Shown: positions 13,774 to 23,235, counted from the stretch's first letter. The stretch is 64,000 nucleotides of DNA from Psychrobacillus vulpis (GCF_006861825.1 NZ_VDGI01000002.1:66716-130715); one strand, 5' to 3'. Made by a program: numbers and translations. Notes: generated by a model not told the origin, from the letters alone.

Positions 13774-14433
13774 ATGAGAGAAGAACAATCAAACAAGCCT
13801 TCTCAGAAGAATAAAAATCCGAAAAAACCATGGTTTTGGCCACTAATTTATGCGGGATTTTCGGTAGCATTCATTGGAATGATTTGGGGGTACAATGTGT
13901 ATGTAGACACTGACACGGCTGGAGAATCGAAATGGACCGACGCCGGAAAAGACCCCGACAAGGTTACAATCGAAACTAATGCTCAAGCAGAATCAATGAA
14001 ATATCCTTTTAAGGAAACTCTGCTAGACAGTATGGAGATTGTACAGCATTTTTACGACATGGAAGCTGACGAAGCGACACGTGAAAAATCCTTACTTGTA
14101 TTTGATCAAACATATAAAGCAAGTACTGGTGTATCGTTGTCGATGAATGGCGAACCATTCGAAGTAGTAGCAGCAATGAGTGGAAAAGTAGAAGAAGTAA
14201 ATCTAGATCCATTTATGGGGGATGAAATTGTCTTGTCTCACGTAGATGGTATGCAAACAAAATATCGCTCTGTCACTGGCATTCTAGTAAAAGCAGGAGA
14301 TCAAGTAGATCAAGGACAAGCTCTTGGTACAGCAACAGAAAATGAGTACAATCCTACTGCTGGTGTTCACTTGCAATTTGAAGTACTAAAAGAAGGCGTT
14401 CTAGTTAATCCGGAATCATTGTTAGCGTTTTAA
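13774..14433 (+). CDS. spoIIQ: Stage II sporulation protein Q (degenerate LytM/M23 domain)
   Basis: SpoIIQ sits in the forespore membrane and pairs with SpoIIIAH across the intermembrane space during engulfment. The 220-residue protein has a short basic cytoplasmic start, one membrane helix (about 22–43) and an M23-type domain (about 110–215). The metal-binding HxxxD of active M23 peptidases is absent (the region reads SLSMNGEPF), and the HxH motif reads HLQ, so it should be catalytically dead, as is known for Bacillus SpoIIQ. It starts at ATG 13774 after GAGGTGATGAAA and directly follows spoIID. Confidence 0.9.
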   Translation: MREEQSNKPSQKNKNPKKPWFWPLIYAGFSVAFIGMIWGYNVYVDTDTAGESKWTDAGKDPDKVTIETNAQAESMKYPFKETLLDSMEIVQHFYDMEADEATREKSLLVFDQTYKASTGVSLSMNGEPFEVVAAMSGKVEEVNLDPFMGDEIVLSHVDGMQTKYRSVTGILVKAGDQVDQGQALGTATENEYNPTAGVHLQFEVLKEGVLVNPESLLAF

Positions 14434-14502
14434 ATTCATAAAAGCTTATACGAATGCATAAAGTGATGAAAAGTGTTCCTTTACTAACGAAAGGAAGAGT
14501 TA

Positions 14503-14778
14503 GTGCACGAAACGATACGTCATAGATGCATACGTTTAGGTGAAATGGTTATTGAAACAAAGAAAACTGTCCGTGCCATCGCGAGCACAACCGGTCACTC
14601 TAAAAGTACTGTTCATAAGGATTTGACAGAGAGACTCCATTTAGTTGATCCGCAATTAGCAAGAGAAGTCAAAGAAATACTTGCGTATCACAAATCGGTC
14701 AGGCATTTGCGAGGTGGAGAAGCAACGAAACGAAAATGGAAAACAAAAAAGGAAGATGGGAAAGGTCGTGATTTGTAA
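14503..14778 (+). CDS. spoIIID: Sporulation transcription regulator SpoIIID
   Basis: SpoIIID is the small mother-cell DNA-binding protein that tunes the sigma-E regulon and promotes sigma-K production. The 91 residues carry the helix-turn-helix (VRAIASTTGHSKSTVHKDL) and the very conserved HKSVRHLRGGEATKRK basic extension that contacts DNA. GTG 14503 follows GAAAGGAAGAGTTA. A terminator overlaps its stop. Confidence 0.96.
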   Translation: MHETIRHRCIRLGEMVIETKKTVRAIASTTGHSKSTVHKDLTERLHLVDPQLAREVKEILAYHKSVRHLRGGEATKRKWKTKKEDGKGRDL

Positions 14779-14797
14779 CTAATCACGGCTTTTTCTT
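14767..14797 (+). terminator. spoIIID terminator
   Basis: CGTGATT (14767–14773) pairs with AATCACG (14781–14787), followed by GCTTTTTCTT. The spoIIID stop codon lies in the loop region. Confidence 0.75.
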
Positions 14798-15001
14798 ATT
14801 GCCTCATATAATGCTAGAAGGATTTTATCCCACGCAGATGCAAATACAGCAAATCTAGTTATTAATCTAGGTAATTGTAACCACCTTACAAATGTCTAAA
14901 AAAAAGTGTATTTATGACAAAACTATGCTAAAATTATAAGTTAGAGACATATCGAAAAAATACATATTAAATGGTTTAACAGGGAAGGAGAAACACTGTT
15001 A

Positions 15002-15994
15002 ATGTTTGCGAAGGATATAGGAATCGATTTAGGTACTGCAAATGTATTAATTCATGTAAAAGGTAAAGGGATCGTCTTGAACGAACCTTCCGTTGTTGCA
15101 ATAGACAAAAGTACTAATAGAGTGCTTGCTGTTGGAGAAGAAGCTCGTCAAATGGTTGGTAGAACACCGGGTAATATTGTGGCAATTCGACCTCTGAAAG
15201 ATGGTGTTATTGCTGATTTTGATGTAACAGAAGCAATGTTAAAGCATTTTATTAACAAATTAAACGTAAAAGGATTTCTATCGAAACCTCGAATTTTAAT
15301 TTGTTGTCCTACAAACATTACTAGTGTAGAGCAAAAAGCAATACGTGAAGCAGCAGAAAAGTCTGGCGGCAAAAAAGTGTATTTAGAAGAGGAACCAAAA
15401 GTTGCAGCAATAGGGGCAGGTATGGATATATTCCAACCTAGTGGTAATATGGTTGTCGATATCGGAGGAGGTACAACTGATGTAGCAGTACTTTCTATGG
15501 GTGATATTGTTACTTCAGAATCTATTAAAATTGCTGGAGATGTATTTGATAATGACATCCTTCAGTATATTAAAAAAGAGTATAAGCTTTTAATCGGTGA
15601 ACGTACAGCAGAAAGTATTAAGATTACTATCGGTACGGTGTTCCCAGAAAGTCGTCATGAAGAAATGGATATTCGTGGACGTGATATGGTCACGGGTCTC
15701 CCTAGAACTATTACTATCCGTTCGGAAGAAGTAGAAAAAGCATTACGCGAATCAGTTTCCGTAATTGTACAAGCTGCAAAAAATGTACTCGAAAAAACTC
15801 CTCCAGAATTATCAGCAGATATTATTGATCGTGGAGTTATTATTACAGGTGGGGGAGCACTACTGCATGGTATGGATCATCTTCTAGTAGAAGAGCTGAA
15901 AGTACCAGTATTGGTAGCCGAAAACCCAATGGACTGTGTAGCAGTTGGAACTGGCATCATGTTGGATAACATTGATAGAATCTCAAGAAGATAA
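15002..15994 (+). CDS. mbl: MreB-like cell-shape protein Mbl
   Basis: An actin-fold ATPase that guides lateral wall synthesis by the elongasome. The 330 residues show the phosphate-1 loop (DIGIDLGTANVLIH), phosphate-2 loop (VVDIGGGTTDVAVLS) and adenosine motif (VIITGGGALLHGMD). MreB, Mbl and MreBH are close paralogs; Mbl is chosen because spoIIID–mbl–flhO–flhP is the Bacillus order. GGGAAGGAGAAACACTGTTA precedes the ATG. Confidence 0.94.
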   Translation: MFAKDIGIDLGTANVLIHVKGKGIVLNEPSVVAIDKSTNRVLAVGEEARQMVGRTPGNIVAIRPLKDGVIADFDVTEAMLKHFINKLNVKGFLSKPRILICCPTNITSVEQKAIREAAEKSGGKKVYLEEEPKVAAIGAGMDIFQPSGNMVVDIGGGTTDVAVLSMGDIVTSESIKIAGDVFDNDILQYIKKEYKLLIGERTAESIKITIGTVFPESRHEEMDIRGRDMVTGLPRTITIRSEEVEKALRESVSVIVQAAKNVLEKTPPELSADIIDRGVIITGGGALLHGMDHLLVEELKVPVLVAENPMDCVAVGTGIMLDNIDRISRR

Positions 15995-15995
15995 A

Positions 15996-16165
15996 TAGAA
16001 AAGCGGAAGTGCCTATGTATGCCCCGACAGGCAAATGGGGAATTTCGAGGAGGCAGTTCTTCAGCCACCGGAGAAATTAACCATTTGACCCCGAGGGGCA
16101 ACGTTCTTCTGCGACGAGCTGTGCGCAGGAGCAAGGCACTGCAGCTGGACAGATAGAAAAGCGGG
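15996..16165. repeat. GC-rich intergenic repeat between mbl and flhO
   Basis: This stretch is bounded by near-direct repeats ATAGAAAAGCGG (near 15995–16006 and 16155–16166). It contains GGCAAATGGGG, GAGGGGCAACG and GACGAGCTG, is much richer in GC than its neighbours and has no ribosome site. It looks like a dispersed repeat element of a different type from the 122-bp repeats, but I have only this one copy. Confidence 0.5.
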
Positions 16166-16207
16166 AGACACCGCATCAATGGATAAAAAGAGAGTGGAGG
16201 CCTTCTT

Positions 16208-17044
16208 ATGTATCGTGGATTTCATACAGTTGCATCTGGAATGATTGCACAACAACGTAGAACGGAATTACTTACAAATAATATGGCAAATGCAAACACA
16301 CCTGGTTACAAAGCAGAACAATCAGTAATTAGATCATTTCCAGAAATGTTTTTATCTCGTCTTGGCCCATCAAGTATTCCTACGAAAGATCCTGTGAATG
16401 GAAAGTATGCAACAGGTGTTGGAGCATTAGGGACAGGAATTTATATGCAAGAAACCATTCCATTATTGCAACAAGGACAACTTCAAGAAACGGAGTTAAA
16501 TACTGATATTGCTTTAATCGATGGTGCATTGCCTGTTGATGCACAAACTGGACAAACAGGAGCAATATTTTATCGATTGCAGCACCCAGTAGAAGGTGAA
16601 GCGTATACACGTAATGGTAGCTTTACATTAGACGCGGAAGGGTATTTAACAAATCCGCAAGGGTTATACGTCCTTGATTCGAATGGACAGCGCATTTTGC
16701 TTCCAAATGATGATTTCCAAGTAGCCGATAACGGGCAAATTTATGTCGATAATGCTGCTGTAGCACAAATTGGTGTTTCATTTTCAGCACAGCCTGAAAC
16801 GTTAATAAAACAAGATAATGGGTTATTTAAAACAGTCGATGGTACTAACTTACCTTCCGCGTATAATGCAGGAAATGTTAGCTTCTCCATGCGACAAGGT
16901 TTTATTGAACGTTCTAATGTAGATTCAGCAAGAACAATGACCGACCTTCTAACAGCTTACCGTGCATTTGAAGCAAACCAAAAAGTATTACAAGCATACG
17001 ATCAAAGCATGCAAAAGGCAGTGAATGAAGTAGGACGCGTGTGA
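16208..17044 (+). CDS. flhO: Flagellar basal-body rod protein FlhO
   Basis: FlhO is a FlgF/FlgG-type distal rod or rod-hook component exported by the flagellar type III system. The 278 residues start with the rod signature helix (MYRGFHTVASGMIAQQRRTE…NNMANANTPGYK) and end with the matching C-terminal helix (DLLTAYRAFEANQKVLQAYD). The remaining basal-body genes are elsewhere. GAGTGGAGG precedes the ATG. Confidence 0.93.
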   Translation: MYRGFHTVASGMIAQQRRTELLTNNMANANTPGYKAEQSVIRSFPEMFLSRLGPSSIPTKDPVNGKYATGVGALGTGIYMQETIPLLQQGQLQETELNTDIALIDGALPVDAQTGQTGAIFYRLQHPVEGEAYTRNGSFTLDAEGYLTNPQGLYVLDSNGQRILLPNDDFQVADNGQIYVDNAAVAQIGVSFSAQPETLIKQDNGLFKTVDGTNLPSAYNAGNVSFSMRQGFIERSNVDSARTMTDLLTAYRAFEANQKVLQAYDQSMQKAVNEVGRV

Positions 17045-17114
17045 ATTAATCATAAAAATAGCTGACGCTAACTAGCTGAAATGCAAGTGACGATTAGCGA
17101 GGAGGTTCACTGAA

Positions 17115-17954
17115 ATGTTACGAACAATGATTACAGCAACAAATACAATGTCGCAGCTACAGAGCCAATTGGATATTATCGGAAACAATCTTGCGAACTC
17201 TGGTACACATGGCTATAAAGCGAAAGAAGTAAAGTTTCAAGAGTTACTTTATCAACAATTTAATAACGATAAGCTAGATAAAGTAGATCGTCAATCTCCA
17301 ACAGGAATTCGATATGGTGTTGGAGCAGCTCTTGCGCAGACAACCATGAACTGGAAGCAAGGAAGCTTGCAATCTACTGGACGTGACTTAGATTTTGCTT
17401 TTCAAGAGCCAAAACAATACTTTAATGTTCTAATGCCAGATGGTGAAAATGGGCAAAAAACAGCTTACACTCGTCAAGGTGCTTTCTATGTTTCACCTTT
17501 GGAGAATGGTAATCTTATGTTAGTTACTGGCGACGGATACCCTGTTGCTGATGCAAATGGTCAAGCCATTACGATTCCAGATAATGCTTCCAGCTTTTCT
17601 GTAAACGAAAGAGGGATATTAACTGCAAATTATTCAGATGGATCTACTGTACAAAGAGAATTAGCGGTTTCCGTTTTGCAAAAACCACAGCTGATGGAAC
17701 ATCTATCTGAAACGTATATTGCTTTGCCAAATAATTTAGCAGAATTAGGTGTTAATGCACAAGACGTTATGACAAACCTTCAAGGTGCAGGACGCGATCA
17801 AATTGCATTAACAAATCAAGTACTGGAAACATCTAATGTAAACATGTCAAAGGAAATGACTGATCTAATGGGAGCGCAACGTTCTTATCAGTTCAATGCT
17901 CGATCCATTACAATTGCAGACCAAATGATGGGTCTTATTAATGGGATTAGATAA
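17115..17954 (+). CDS. flhP: Flagellar basal-body rod protein FlhP
   Basis: Partner of FlhO, 279 residues. The N-terminal rod motif is SQLDIIGNNLANSGTHGYKA and the C-terminal motif ends SYQFNARSITIADQMMGLIN. The gene lies 70 bases after flhO in the Bacillus order, so the two probably share a transcript. GAGGAGGTTCACTGAA is its ribosome site. Which of FlhO and FlhP corresponds to FlgF or FlgG cannot be settled from sequence alone. Confidence 0.93.
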   Translation: MLRTMITATNTMSQLQSQLDIIGNNLANSGTHGYKAKEVKFQELLYQQFNNDKLDKVDRQSPTGIRYGVGAALAQTTMNWKQGSLQSTGRDLDFAFQEPKQYFNVLMPDGENGQKTAYTRQGAFYVSPLENGNLMLVTGDGYPVADANGQAITIPDNASSFSVNERGILTANYSDGSTVQRELAVSVLQKPQLMEHLSETYIALPNNLAELGVNAQDVMTNLQGAGRDQIALTNQVLETSNVNMSKEMTDLMGAQRSYQFNARSITIADQMMGLINGIR

Positions 17955-17980
17955 TATTTCCTCAATAAGGAGTTAAGTTT

Positions 17981-18241
17981 ATGACAGAAGAAGTTAATAT
18001 TTCTGGCAGACGACAACGAAAACTAGATAAAGCAAAAGAAGTTGAGGCGAAGCAAACTTATTGGGTGCAAATCCGTATGTTCCCTATTTGGCTGCGTATA
18101 CTATTAGTCATTGTTCTTTTTGGTGGAGCAGCTGCGGGCGGACTAATGGTTGGCTATGGAGTTCTCGGTAATGGAACACCAGCAGATGCACTCAAATGGG
18201 AAACGTATCAACATATTTTAGATATAAAAGATGGTAAATAG
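17981..18241 (+). CDS. EpuA-like small membrane protein
   Basis: An 86-residue protein with a charged N-terminus (RRQRKLDKAKE), one strong transmembrane helix (about 42–63, RILLVIVLFGGAAAGGLMVGYG) and a short extracytoplasmic end. It resembles the EpuA family, often mis-named 'DNA-directed RNA polymerase subunit beta' in databases. It sits between flhP and fabZ, as such genes do in related bacilli. AAGGAGTTAAGTTT precedes the ATG. Its role is unknown, and the polymerase name should not be taken literally. Confidence 0.7.
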   Translation: MTEEVNISGRRQRKLDKAKEVEAKQTYWVQIRMFPIWLRILLVIVLFGGAAAGGLMVGYGVLGNGTPADALKWETYQHILDIKDGK

Positions 18242-18262
18242 GAAAAGAACGGAGGAAAATGA

Positions 18263-18703
18263 ATGTTAACAACAGAACAAGTACAAGCAATTTTACCTCA
18301 TCGTTATCCGTTCTTAATGATTGATCGTATATTAGAATTAGAAGAAGGAAAACGAGCAGTTGGGCTAAAAAATGTAACGATAAATGAAGACTTTTTTAAT
18401 GGGCATTTCCCAGGATACCCAGTAATGCCTGGAGTATTGATAGTAGAAGCTCTTGCACAAGTTGGAGCAGTTGCAGTTTTACAAATTCCAGAAAATAAAG
18501 GAAGACTTGCTTTCTTTACAGGAATTGACAACTGTCGCTTTAAACGTCAAGTTAAGCCAGGTGATCAATTAAGACTGGAAGTAGAACTGGTTAAGTTACG
18601 TGGTGCAATGGGTAAAGGTCACGGTATTGCTACTGTAGATGGAGAGCTTGTTTGCGAAGCAGACATTCTTTTTGCATTAGGACCAGTAGTAGAGAGTGTA
18701 TAA
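18263..18703 (+). CDS. fabZ: 3-hydroxyacyl-ACP dehydratase
   Basis: FabZ removes water from (3R)-hydroxyacyl-ACP in fatty-acid elongation. The 146-residue hot-dog fold protein has the catalytic His48 in [12 protein letters not shown] and Glu62 in VEALAQ. It is a standalone gene, away from the main fab genes, in the ywpB position of Bacillus. GAACGGAGGAAAATGA precedes the ATG. Confidence 0.96.
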   Translation: MLTTEQVQAILPHRYPFLMIDRILELEEGKRAVGLKNVTINEDFFNGHFPGYPVMPGVLIVEALAQVGAVAVLQIPENKGRLAFFTGIDNCRFKRQVKPGDQLRLEVELVKLRGAMGKGHGIATVDGELVCEADILFALGPVVESV

Positions 18704-18866
18704 TCGTAGTATTCACTTAAAGAAAGTTGAATATGCTTCATTCATTTTTCAAATGAAAAAACAGGCATTATTGCCATAGGATACTTCCTTCTTTTCTTGG
18801 ACAACCTATCGTAAGTCACATTAGTGTGATGAAGATAAGATAACTAAGAAAGGAGGAATTTTTTTT

Positions 18867-19259
18867 ATGTGGAAAAAAGCCATTCCTACTGTGGCATTGT
18901 GTTCTCTTTTATTAGTCGGATGTAATAATACGGATGACACGATTCCTTCCAATAACGAGACCCCAATGCAAGATCTTCGTCAAGGAGTAGATGAGATCAT
19001 GCCGGATCCGGGAGTGAATACACCATCGCCAACAAATGAAGAGGGTATGTACGATAATACTAACGATGGTTTTAATGGCGTTAACGATAACAATGGGGTT
19101 AATAATGGCGTCAACGATAACAATGGTGTTTATGATGGTATAGAAGATGCTCAACCGAAAGTACAAGATGACATTGTTCCCAATGATGGTAACATCATGA
19201 ATGGACCAGCGAACACAAAAGAAGAAATTATTAAAGAAGATGTAATAATTAAAAAATAA
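18867..19259 (+). CDS. Asn/Asp-rich lipoprotein, function unknown
   Basis: The 130-residue product has a lipoprotein signal ending in the lipobox LVGC (Cys19), so it should be lipid-anchored outside the membrane. The centre (about 65–92) is a low-complexity run in which NDNNGV and NNGV-type words repeat, encoded by matching DNA repeats of AACGATAACAATGG type. It is rich in Asn, Asp and Gly, and could bind cations or act as a flexible spacer. AAGAAAGGAGGAATT gives it a strong ribosome site. I recognise no family. Confidence 0.7.
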   Translation: MWKKAIPTVALCSLLLVGCNNTDDTIPSNNETPMQDLRQGVDEIMPDPGVNTPSPTNEEGMYDNTNDGFNGVNDNNGVNNGVNDNNGVYDGIEDAQPKVQDDIVPNDGNIMNGPANTKEEIIKEDVIIKK

Positions 19260-19272
19260 TTTTTTCTAAATG

Positions 19273-19310
19273 AAAGAGGTTGACTCGGGATATAGAGTCA
19301 ACCTCTTTTA
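19273..19310. terminator. Bidirectional terminator between the lipoprotein gene and ywpF
   Basis: AAAGAGGTTGACTC (19273–19286) and GAGTCAACCTCTTT (19295–19308) form a perfect 14-bp stem flanked by T and A runs. It serves both convergent genes, and the ywpF stop codon lies in its right edge. Confidence 0.93.
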
Positions 19311-19745
19311 ATGTGGTGTTTTATCATTTTTTAAAGAAGGCCTTGTTTTCATTCCATGTTCGAATTTAGACAATAGTTCATCGCCACTTAAACCATCTTC
19401 TATCAATTCTGCAAGCAGTGACTCTGCGTACTTCCTTCTTTGACGTTTCAAAGTCCCTTTAAGCAATACGGAAATATGCTCACCAATTTTCTTGACGGAG
19501 TAAGTTGCTACTTCAAAATGGGCGGGTTCATTTTCTGGGTAAGAAATAATTACTTTGGCATTTACTAATTCATTAGTCGATTGAAATTCTTTGAAAAAGT
19601 CTTCGTATTTTTGTTTAATAAAAAGCTCCAATATCCAAGATCGACTAGTATTTTCTTGATTTATAATAATCCCATCTTCAATAGAAATTGGATAAATCTC
19701 ATCTTCACGAATAATATCAATCGAAATCATTTTAAAAGTTTTCAT
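19308..19745 (-). CDS. ywpF: YwpF-like protein
   Basis: A 145-residue soluble protein that matches the YwpF family in its start (MKTFKMISIDII), size and place beside ssbB. It is mixed alpha/beta, with a basic helix KRQRRKYAESLLAEL followed by an acidic region. YwpF has no established function. It is divergent from ssbB, with the ComK-like box between them, so it might be read from the same control region. Confidence 0.75.
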   Translation of the reverse strand: MKTFKMISIDIIREDEIYPISIEDGIIINQENTSRSWILELFIKQKYEDFFKEFQSTNELVNAKVIISYPENEPAHFEVATYSVKKIGEHISVLLKGTLKRQRRKYAESLLAELIEDGLSGDELLSKFEHGMKTRPSLKNDKTPH

Positions 19746-19906
19746 CTGTATTCACCCTTCTAAAGGAGTTGATTCACCATCATTATAGCATAACTAGAAA
19801 TTTGGAAGCGTCTATTAACAGTAAAATTAATAGCGGAAATGCCAAAATTATATTTTGGATTTTTAGGAACATGAATTTAGATGGGTTTACTTTAATTTCA
19901 GAAGTC

Positions 19907-19985
19907 AAATTTTTATTTTGCATACTAAATATGCTCCAAAATGAAATTATGGACTTTTGCTATCAATTAAAATTGGCCTTATGAT
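19907..19985 (+). promoter_or_regulatory. ComK-like box and promoter of ssbB
   Basis: The sequence AAAT-N5-TTTT (19907–19919), an 18-bp gap and AAAA-N5-TTAT (19938–19950) fit the paired AT-box pattern AAAA-N5-TTTT of ComK sites with the known 18-bp spacing; each box has one mismatch. Just after it lies a sigma-A promoter TTGCTA (19957–19962), a 17-bp spacer and TATGAT (19980–19985). The box ends six bases before the -35, where ComK acts. Confidence 0.65.
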
Positions 19986-20015
19986 AAAGCCAATGAAAGG
20001 GAAGGTGGTGAAAAA

Positions 20016-20414
20016 GTGAACACTGTTTCGATAATCGGACGAATGACAAAAGCTCCACAGCTCAAATATTTATCTGAAGGGAGAGTGCAAACAAGTTTTG
20101 TAGTTGCAGTTAACAAAGGATATAAAACGGACGAAGCGGACTTTGTGCTGTGCACAATTTGGGGAAAGATCGCTGAAACTACCGTGAAGTATTGTGGGAA
20201 AGGCTCACTTGTCGGGATTACAGGTAGGCTAAATACAAGATCTTACGAAAAAAATGATGGAACAAGAGTATTCGTGACAGAAGTAGGTGTGGAGGATATC
20301 CGATTTTTAGTAACAAAGAAACGGGAAGAGGAAGAACAGCAACAAGGACACGAAAAGAAAATGGAAACAGATTTCGAATTTCCAGCAACACATTCAAATC
20401 AACTACCAGTTTAA
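20016..20414 (+). CDS. ssbB: Competence-type single-stranded DNA-binding protein
   Basis: This OB-fold protein coats incoming single-stranded DNA during transformation. The 132 residues have a normal OB domain (about 1–103). The acidic DDDIPF-type tip that housekeeping SSB uses to recruit repair proteins is missing; the protein ends NQLPV. That is typical of SsbB (YwpH) rather than SsbA. GTG 20016 follows GGGAAGGTGGTGAAAAA. The upstream ComK-like box fits competence control. A housekeeping ssb should be present elsewhere near rpsF. Confidence 0.9.
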   Translation: MNTVSIIGRMTKAPQLKYLSEGRVQTSFVVAVNKGYKTDEADFVLCTIWGKIAETTVKYCGKGSLVGITGRLNTRSYEKNDGTRVFVTEVGVEDIRFLVTKKREEEEQQQGHEKKMETDFEFPATHSNQLPV

Positions 20415-20457
20415 TTATTTACTAGACCGCAAAAATAAACCGCTGATAAAAGAGAAA

Positions 20458-20486
20458 AACTGGCCGAAGAAGCACGGCCAGTTCTT
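20458..20486. terminator. Terminator between ssbB and the helicase gene
   Basis: AACTGGCCG and CGGCCAGTT form a perfect 9-bp GC-rich stem, with TTCTTTAT after it on the plus strand and an A-rich run before it. It can act on both convergent genes. Confidence 0.85.
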
Positions 20487-20523
20487 TATATATTATTTAC
20501 TACGGAAGAGCAAATATAACCAA

Positions 20524-23235
20524 TCAAATCTCCAACTTTAACAGATCCTTTATGTCGGTATCAGACATTTCGGTAATCCACTGACTAGAATGGATTAATT
20601 CCTCTGACAACGCTTGTTTTTCGACAAGCAACTTATCAATTTTTTCTTCAATGGTACCAATTGTGATGAATTTATGGACATGGACAAAGTTGGTTTGCCC
20701 AATTCGATATGCTCGGTCTGTTGCTTGGTTTTCTACCGCTGGATTCCACCAACGATCGGCATGCAACACATGACTTGCAGCTGTTAAGTTTAATCCAGTT
20801 CCACCAGCCTTTAATGATAAAAGGAAAATAGGGAACTCCTTTGCTTGGAAGGCTTCGACTAAATGATCACGCTGATTTTTCGGCATGCTGCCTGTTAAAA
20901 AAGGAGCATCAATATCATATATTTCGGTTAGACAATGCTGTAGTAAATGTCCCATCCCAATATATTGCGTGAATATCAAGCATTGCTCTCCACGTGAGGC
21001 AATCTCACCTGCGAGTGAGACAATACGAGCTAGTTTCTCAGAACGCTCCAGCATATCTTCCGCATCATCAAATGGCTCTTTCAAATAGAGGGCAGGATGA
21101 TTACAAAGCTGCTTTAACTTACTAAGCATTTTCAAGATAAGACCTTTTTTCTCAAATCCGGAAAGTGTATCAAGTTTACTTACTGTTTCTTGGATGAGCG
21201 ATTCATACAGTGCAGCTTGTTCAGTCGTCAATGCACAGTATTCACGTTGCTCTAATTTCTCTGGTAAGTTGAGAAGTAACTCTGGATCTTGTTTTGTTCT
21301 TCTCAATAAGAAAGGCTGAATCTTAATGCGCAATTTATGCTTATAAGAATCCGAGTTATCACGCTCAATCGGGACAATATATTTCTCTTGAAACTTATTA
21401 AATGAACCTAGGTAGCCTTTATGAATAAAATCAAAAATAGACCATAGCTCTGATAATCTGTTTTCAACAGGAGTACCAGTTAAAGCTATATGATGCGCAC
21501 CTGATAGCTTCCGTATTGCACGAGATTGTTTCGTATGCATATTTTTAATATTCTGAGCTTCATCTAACGTAATACTAGACCACTCAACTTCTTCCAGTGA
21601 TTCAATATCTTGCATTGCAGTACCGAAAGTTGTAATGACAACATCTGCAGTTTGATCGATTTCTTTCGTACGAGCAGATCCATAATGCGTCTGTACCTTT
21701 AAAGATGGTGCGAATTTTGCTAGTTCTTTTTGCCAATTTCCAAGGACAGAAGTAGGGCATATGATAAGCGATGGAGTTAACTGCGGCTCCTTTTCATGTA
21801 CATGTAGTAAATAAGAAATTAATTGGACTGTCTTCCCAAGTCCCATATCATCTGCTAAGCATGCTCCAAATTTTTCATTTCTCATAAATACTAGCCACTC
21901 GAGACCTAGCTGTTGATAAGGACGCAGTGATGTCAATAAATTCGGTGAAACTTCCACAGCAGGAAATCCTTTTTTCTCCGATAATTGCTCCATCAGTGTT
22001 TGAAGTGATTTTTGAAGTTCAAATTGAAATAATGGATCTTCATTGGAAGATTCTTCATCATCTAAAGCTAGTGCAATTTCTTCGGGAATCTCTCTGAAAA
22101 GTAGCTCCTTAACCGTCCAGTTTTCATCTTCGGATTTCTTCATTAATTCTCGAATTTCATGCATCCAGGCAGCATCTATTCGGAACCACTCATTTCCTGC
22201 TTGTATATAGGAACGATTTTCGTTTACTAGCCGTTGAAAGTCTTCTGAAGATATCTCTTGCCCATTCAATGAGAAACTCCAGTCAAACTTTAATATTTCA
22301 TTAAGTCCTGCAGTAGTTTTATACGTATTGGACGTTTGGGCAATTGTTTTGACACGCATTTTTGTTTCTTTAACTGCTTTTAACCAAGCGGGAAGGACTA
22401 CTTCGAACCCAAGCGCCTGTAATTTCACTAAGTCGTCCCGAAGAAAAACTCGAACTTCCTCATCCATTAGTGTAGCGGAGAAGAATGCATTGGGATTTAT
22501 ATGATCGACAGAAGAAATAAGCGAGAACATTTTCGCTTGAGTTTCGGTAATATAATCACCAAATTCATTCCATTTGTCTGGTAATGCCTCCATTATTGGC
22601 AAAGACTTTTTTCGGAAAGCCGGAGTCCAGTATACACTGCTTTTCTTACCACGAACGACAGTTTCTAACAACCATGTATCCTCGAATTCTTCTGGTTCGG
22701 ATAGCCTTAATGCGACTAATAAACTCGGGTGAGTAGCTTGAGATTTTATTGGCCATCCACCTTGTTTAAAAAATGGAACAAGCGAAACAGCATCTTCCAT
22801 TGTAAGCCCTGATTGAAATAACTTTTGTTTAACAGCATTCGCTACAATAGCTTTCCCGTTTTCATCTAAAGGAGCATCTACTTGAATTGTGTTATCGTCT
22901 AGTTTTAAAAGACTCCATAAATCAGCGTTAGACCAGACGGCAGCAGCTTCTTTAAATGTACTTAACCAGTTTTCAGAATCTATATTAGCACCAGTGAATG
23001 AAATGAAAGGATGTGGAGCTCCTGAAAATAGTTCCATCATTTCTACGGGAGTTGCGATTAATGCATTTTCTTCTATTTGAGCGAGCAGACCGTAAAAACT
23101 TTCGCGGTGGTCTATATATAAACTAGGCACCCATTGTTCTGCAGGTGTCCCAACTGAGATTAAGCGAAAGCTTCCTGCATCTGTACTATTTATTATTAAT
23201 GGAAGTACTTTTGTAATAGACAAAGGTTGAGTCAT
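20524..23235 (-). CDS. ywqA: SNF2-family helicase YwqA
   Basis: A 903-residue superfamily 2 DNA translocase of the SNF2/HepA type. The N-terminal half (about 1–420) is a family-specific bacterial SNF2 region. The C-terminal half has motif I DDMGLGKTVQ, motif II LDEAQ, the GTPVENR motif, and the helicase C domain with LSLKAGGTGLNL and DRAYRIGQ. It overlaps ywqB by four bases in a two-gene operon, so the SWIM zinc-finger protein is a likely partner. Its physiological role is not established. Confidence 0.9.
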   Translation of the reverse strand: MTQPLSITKVLPLIINSTDAGSFRLISVGTPAEQWVPSLYIDHRESFYGLLAQIEENALIATPVEMMELFSGAPHPFISFTGANIDSENWLSTFKEAAAVWSNADLWSLLKLDDNTIQVDAPLDENGKAIVANAVKQKLFQSGLTMEDAVSLVPFFKQGGWPIKSQATHPSLLVALRLSEPEEFEDTWLLETVVRGKKSSVYWTPAFRKKSLPIMEALPDKWNEFGDYITETQAKMFSLISSVDHINPNAFFSATLMDEEVRVFLRDDLVKLQALGFEVVLPAWLKAVKETKMRVKTIAQTSNTYKTTAGLNEILKFDWSFSLNGQEISSEDFQRLVNENRSYIQAGNEWFRIDAAWMHEIRELMKKSEDENWTVKELLFREIPEEIALALDDEESSNEDPLFQFELQKSLQTLMEQLSEKKGFPAVEVSPNLLTSLRPYQQLGLEWLVFMRNEKFGACLADDMGLGKTVQLISYLLHVHEKEPQLTPSLIICPTSVLGNWQKELAKFAPSLKVQTHYGSARTKEIDQTADVVITTFGTAMQDIESLEEVEWSSITLDEAQNIKNMHTKQSRAIRKLSGAHHIALTGTPVENRLSELWSIFDFIHKGYLGSFNKFQEKYIVPIERDNSDSYKHKLRIKIQPFLLRRTKQDPELLLNLPEKLEQREYCALTTEQAALYESLIQETVSKLDTLSGFEKKGLILKMLSKLKQLCNHPALYLKEPFDDAEDMLERSEKLARIVSLAGEIASRGEQCLIFTQYIGMGHLLQHCLTEIYDIDAPFLTGSMPKNQRDHLVEAFQAKEFPIFLLSLKAGGTGLNLTAASHVLHADRWWNPAVENQATDRAYRIGQTNFVHVHKFITIGTIEEKIDKLLVEKQALSEELIHSSQWITEMSDTDIKDLLKLEI

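Noticed and set aside
19769-19984. 71-residue plus-strand frame before ssbB
   Set aside because: It overlaps the ComK-like box and ssbB promoter and has no ribosome site.
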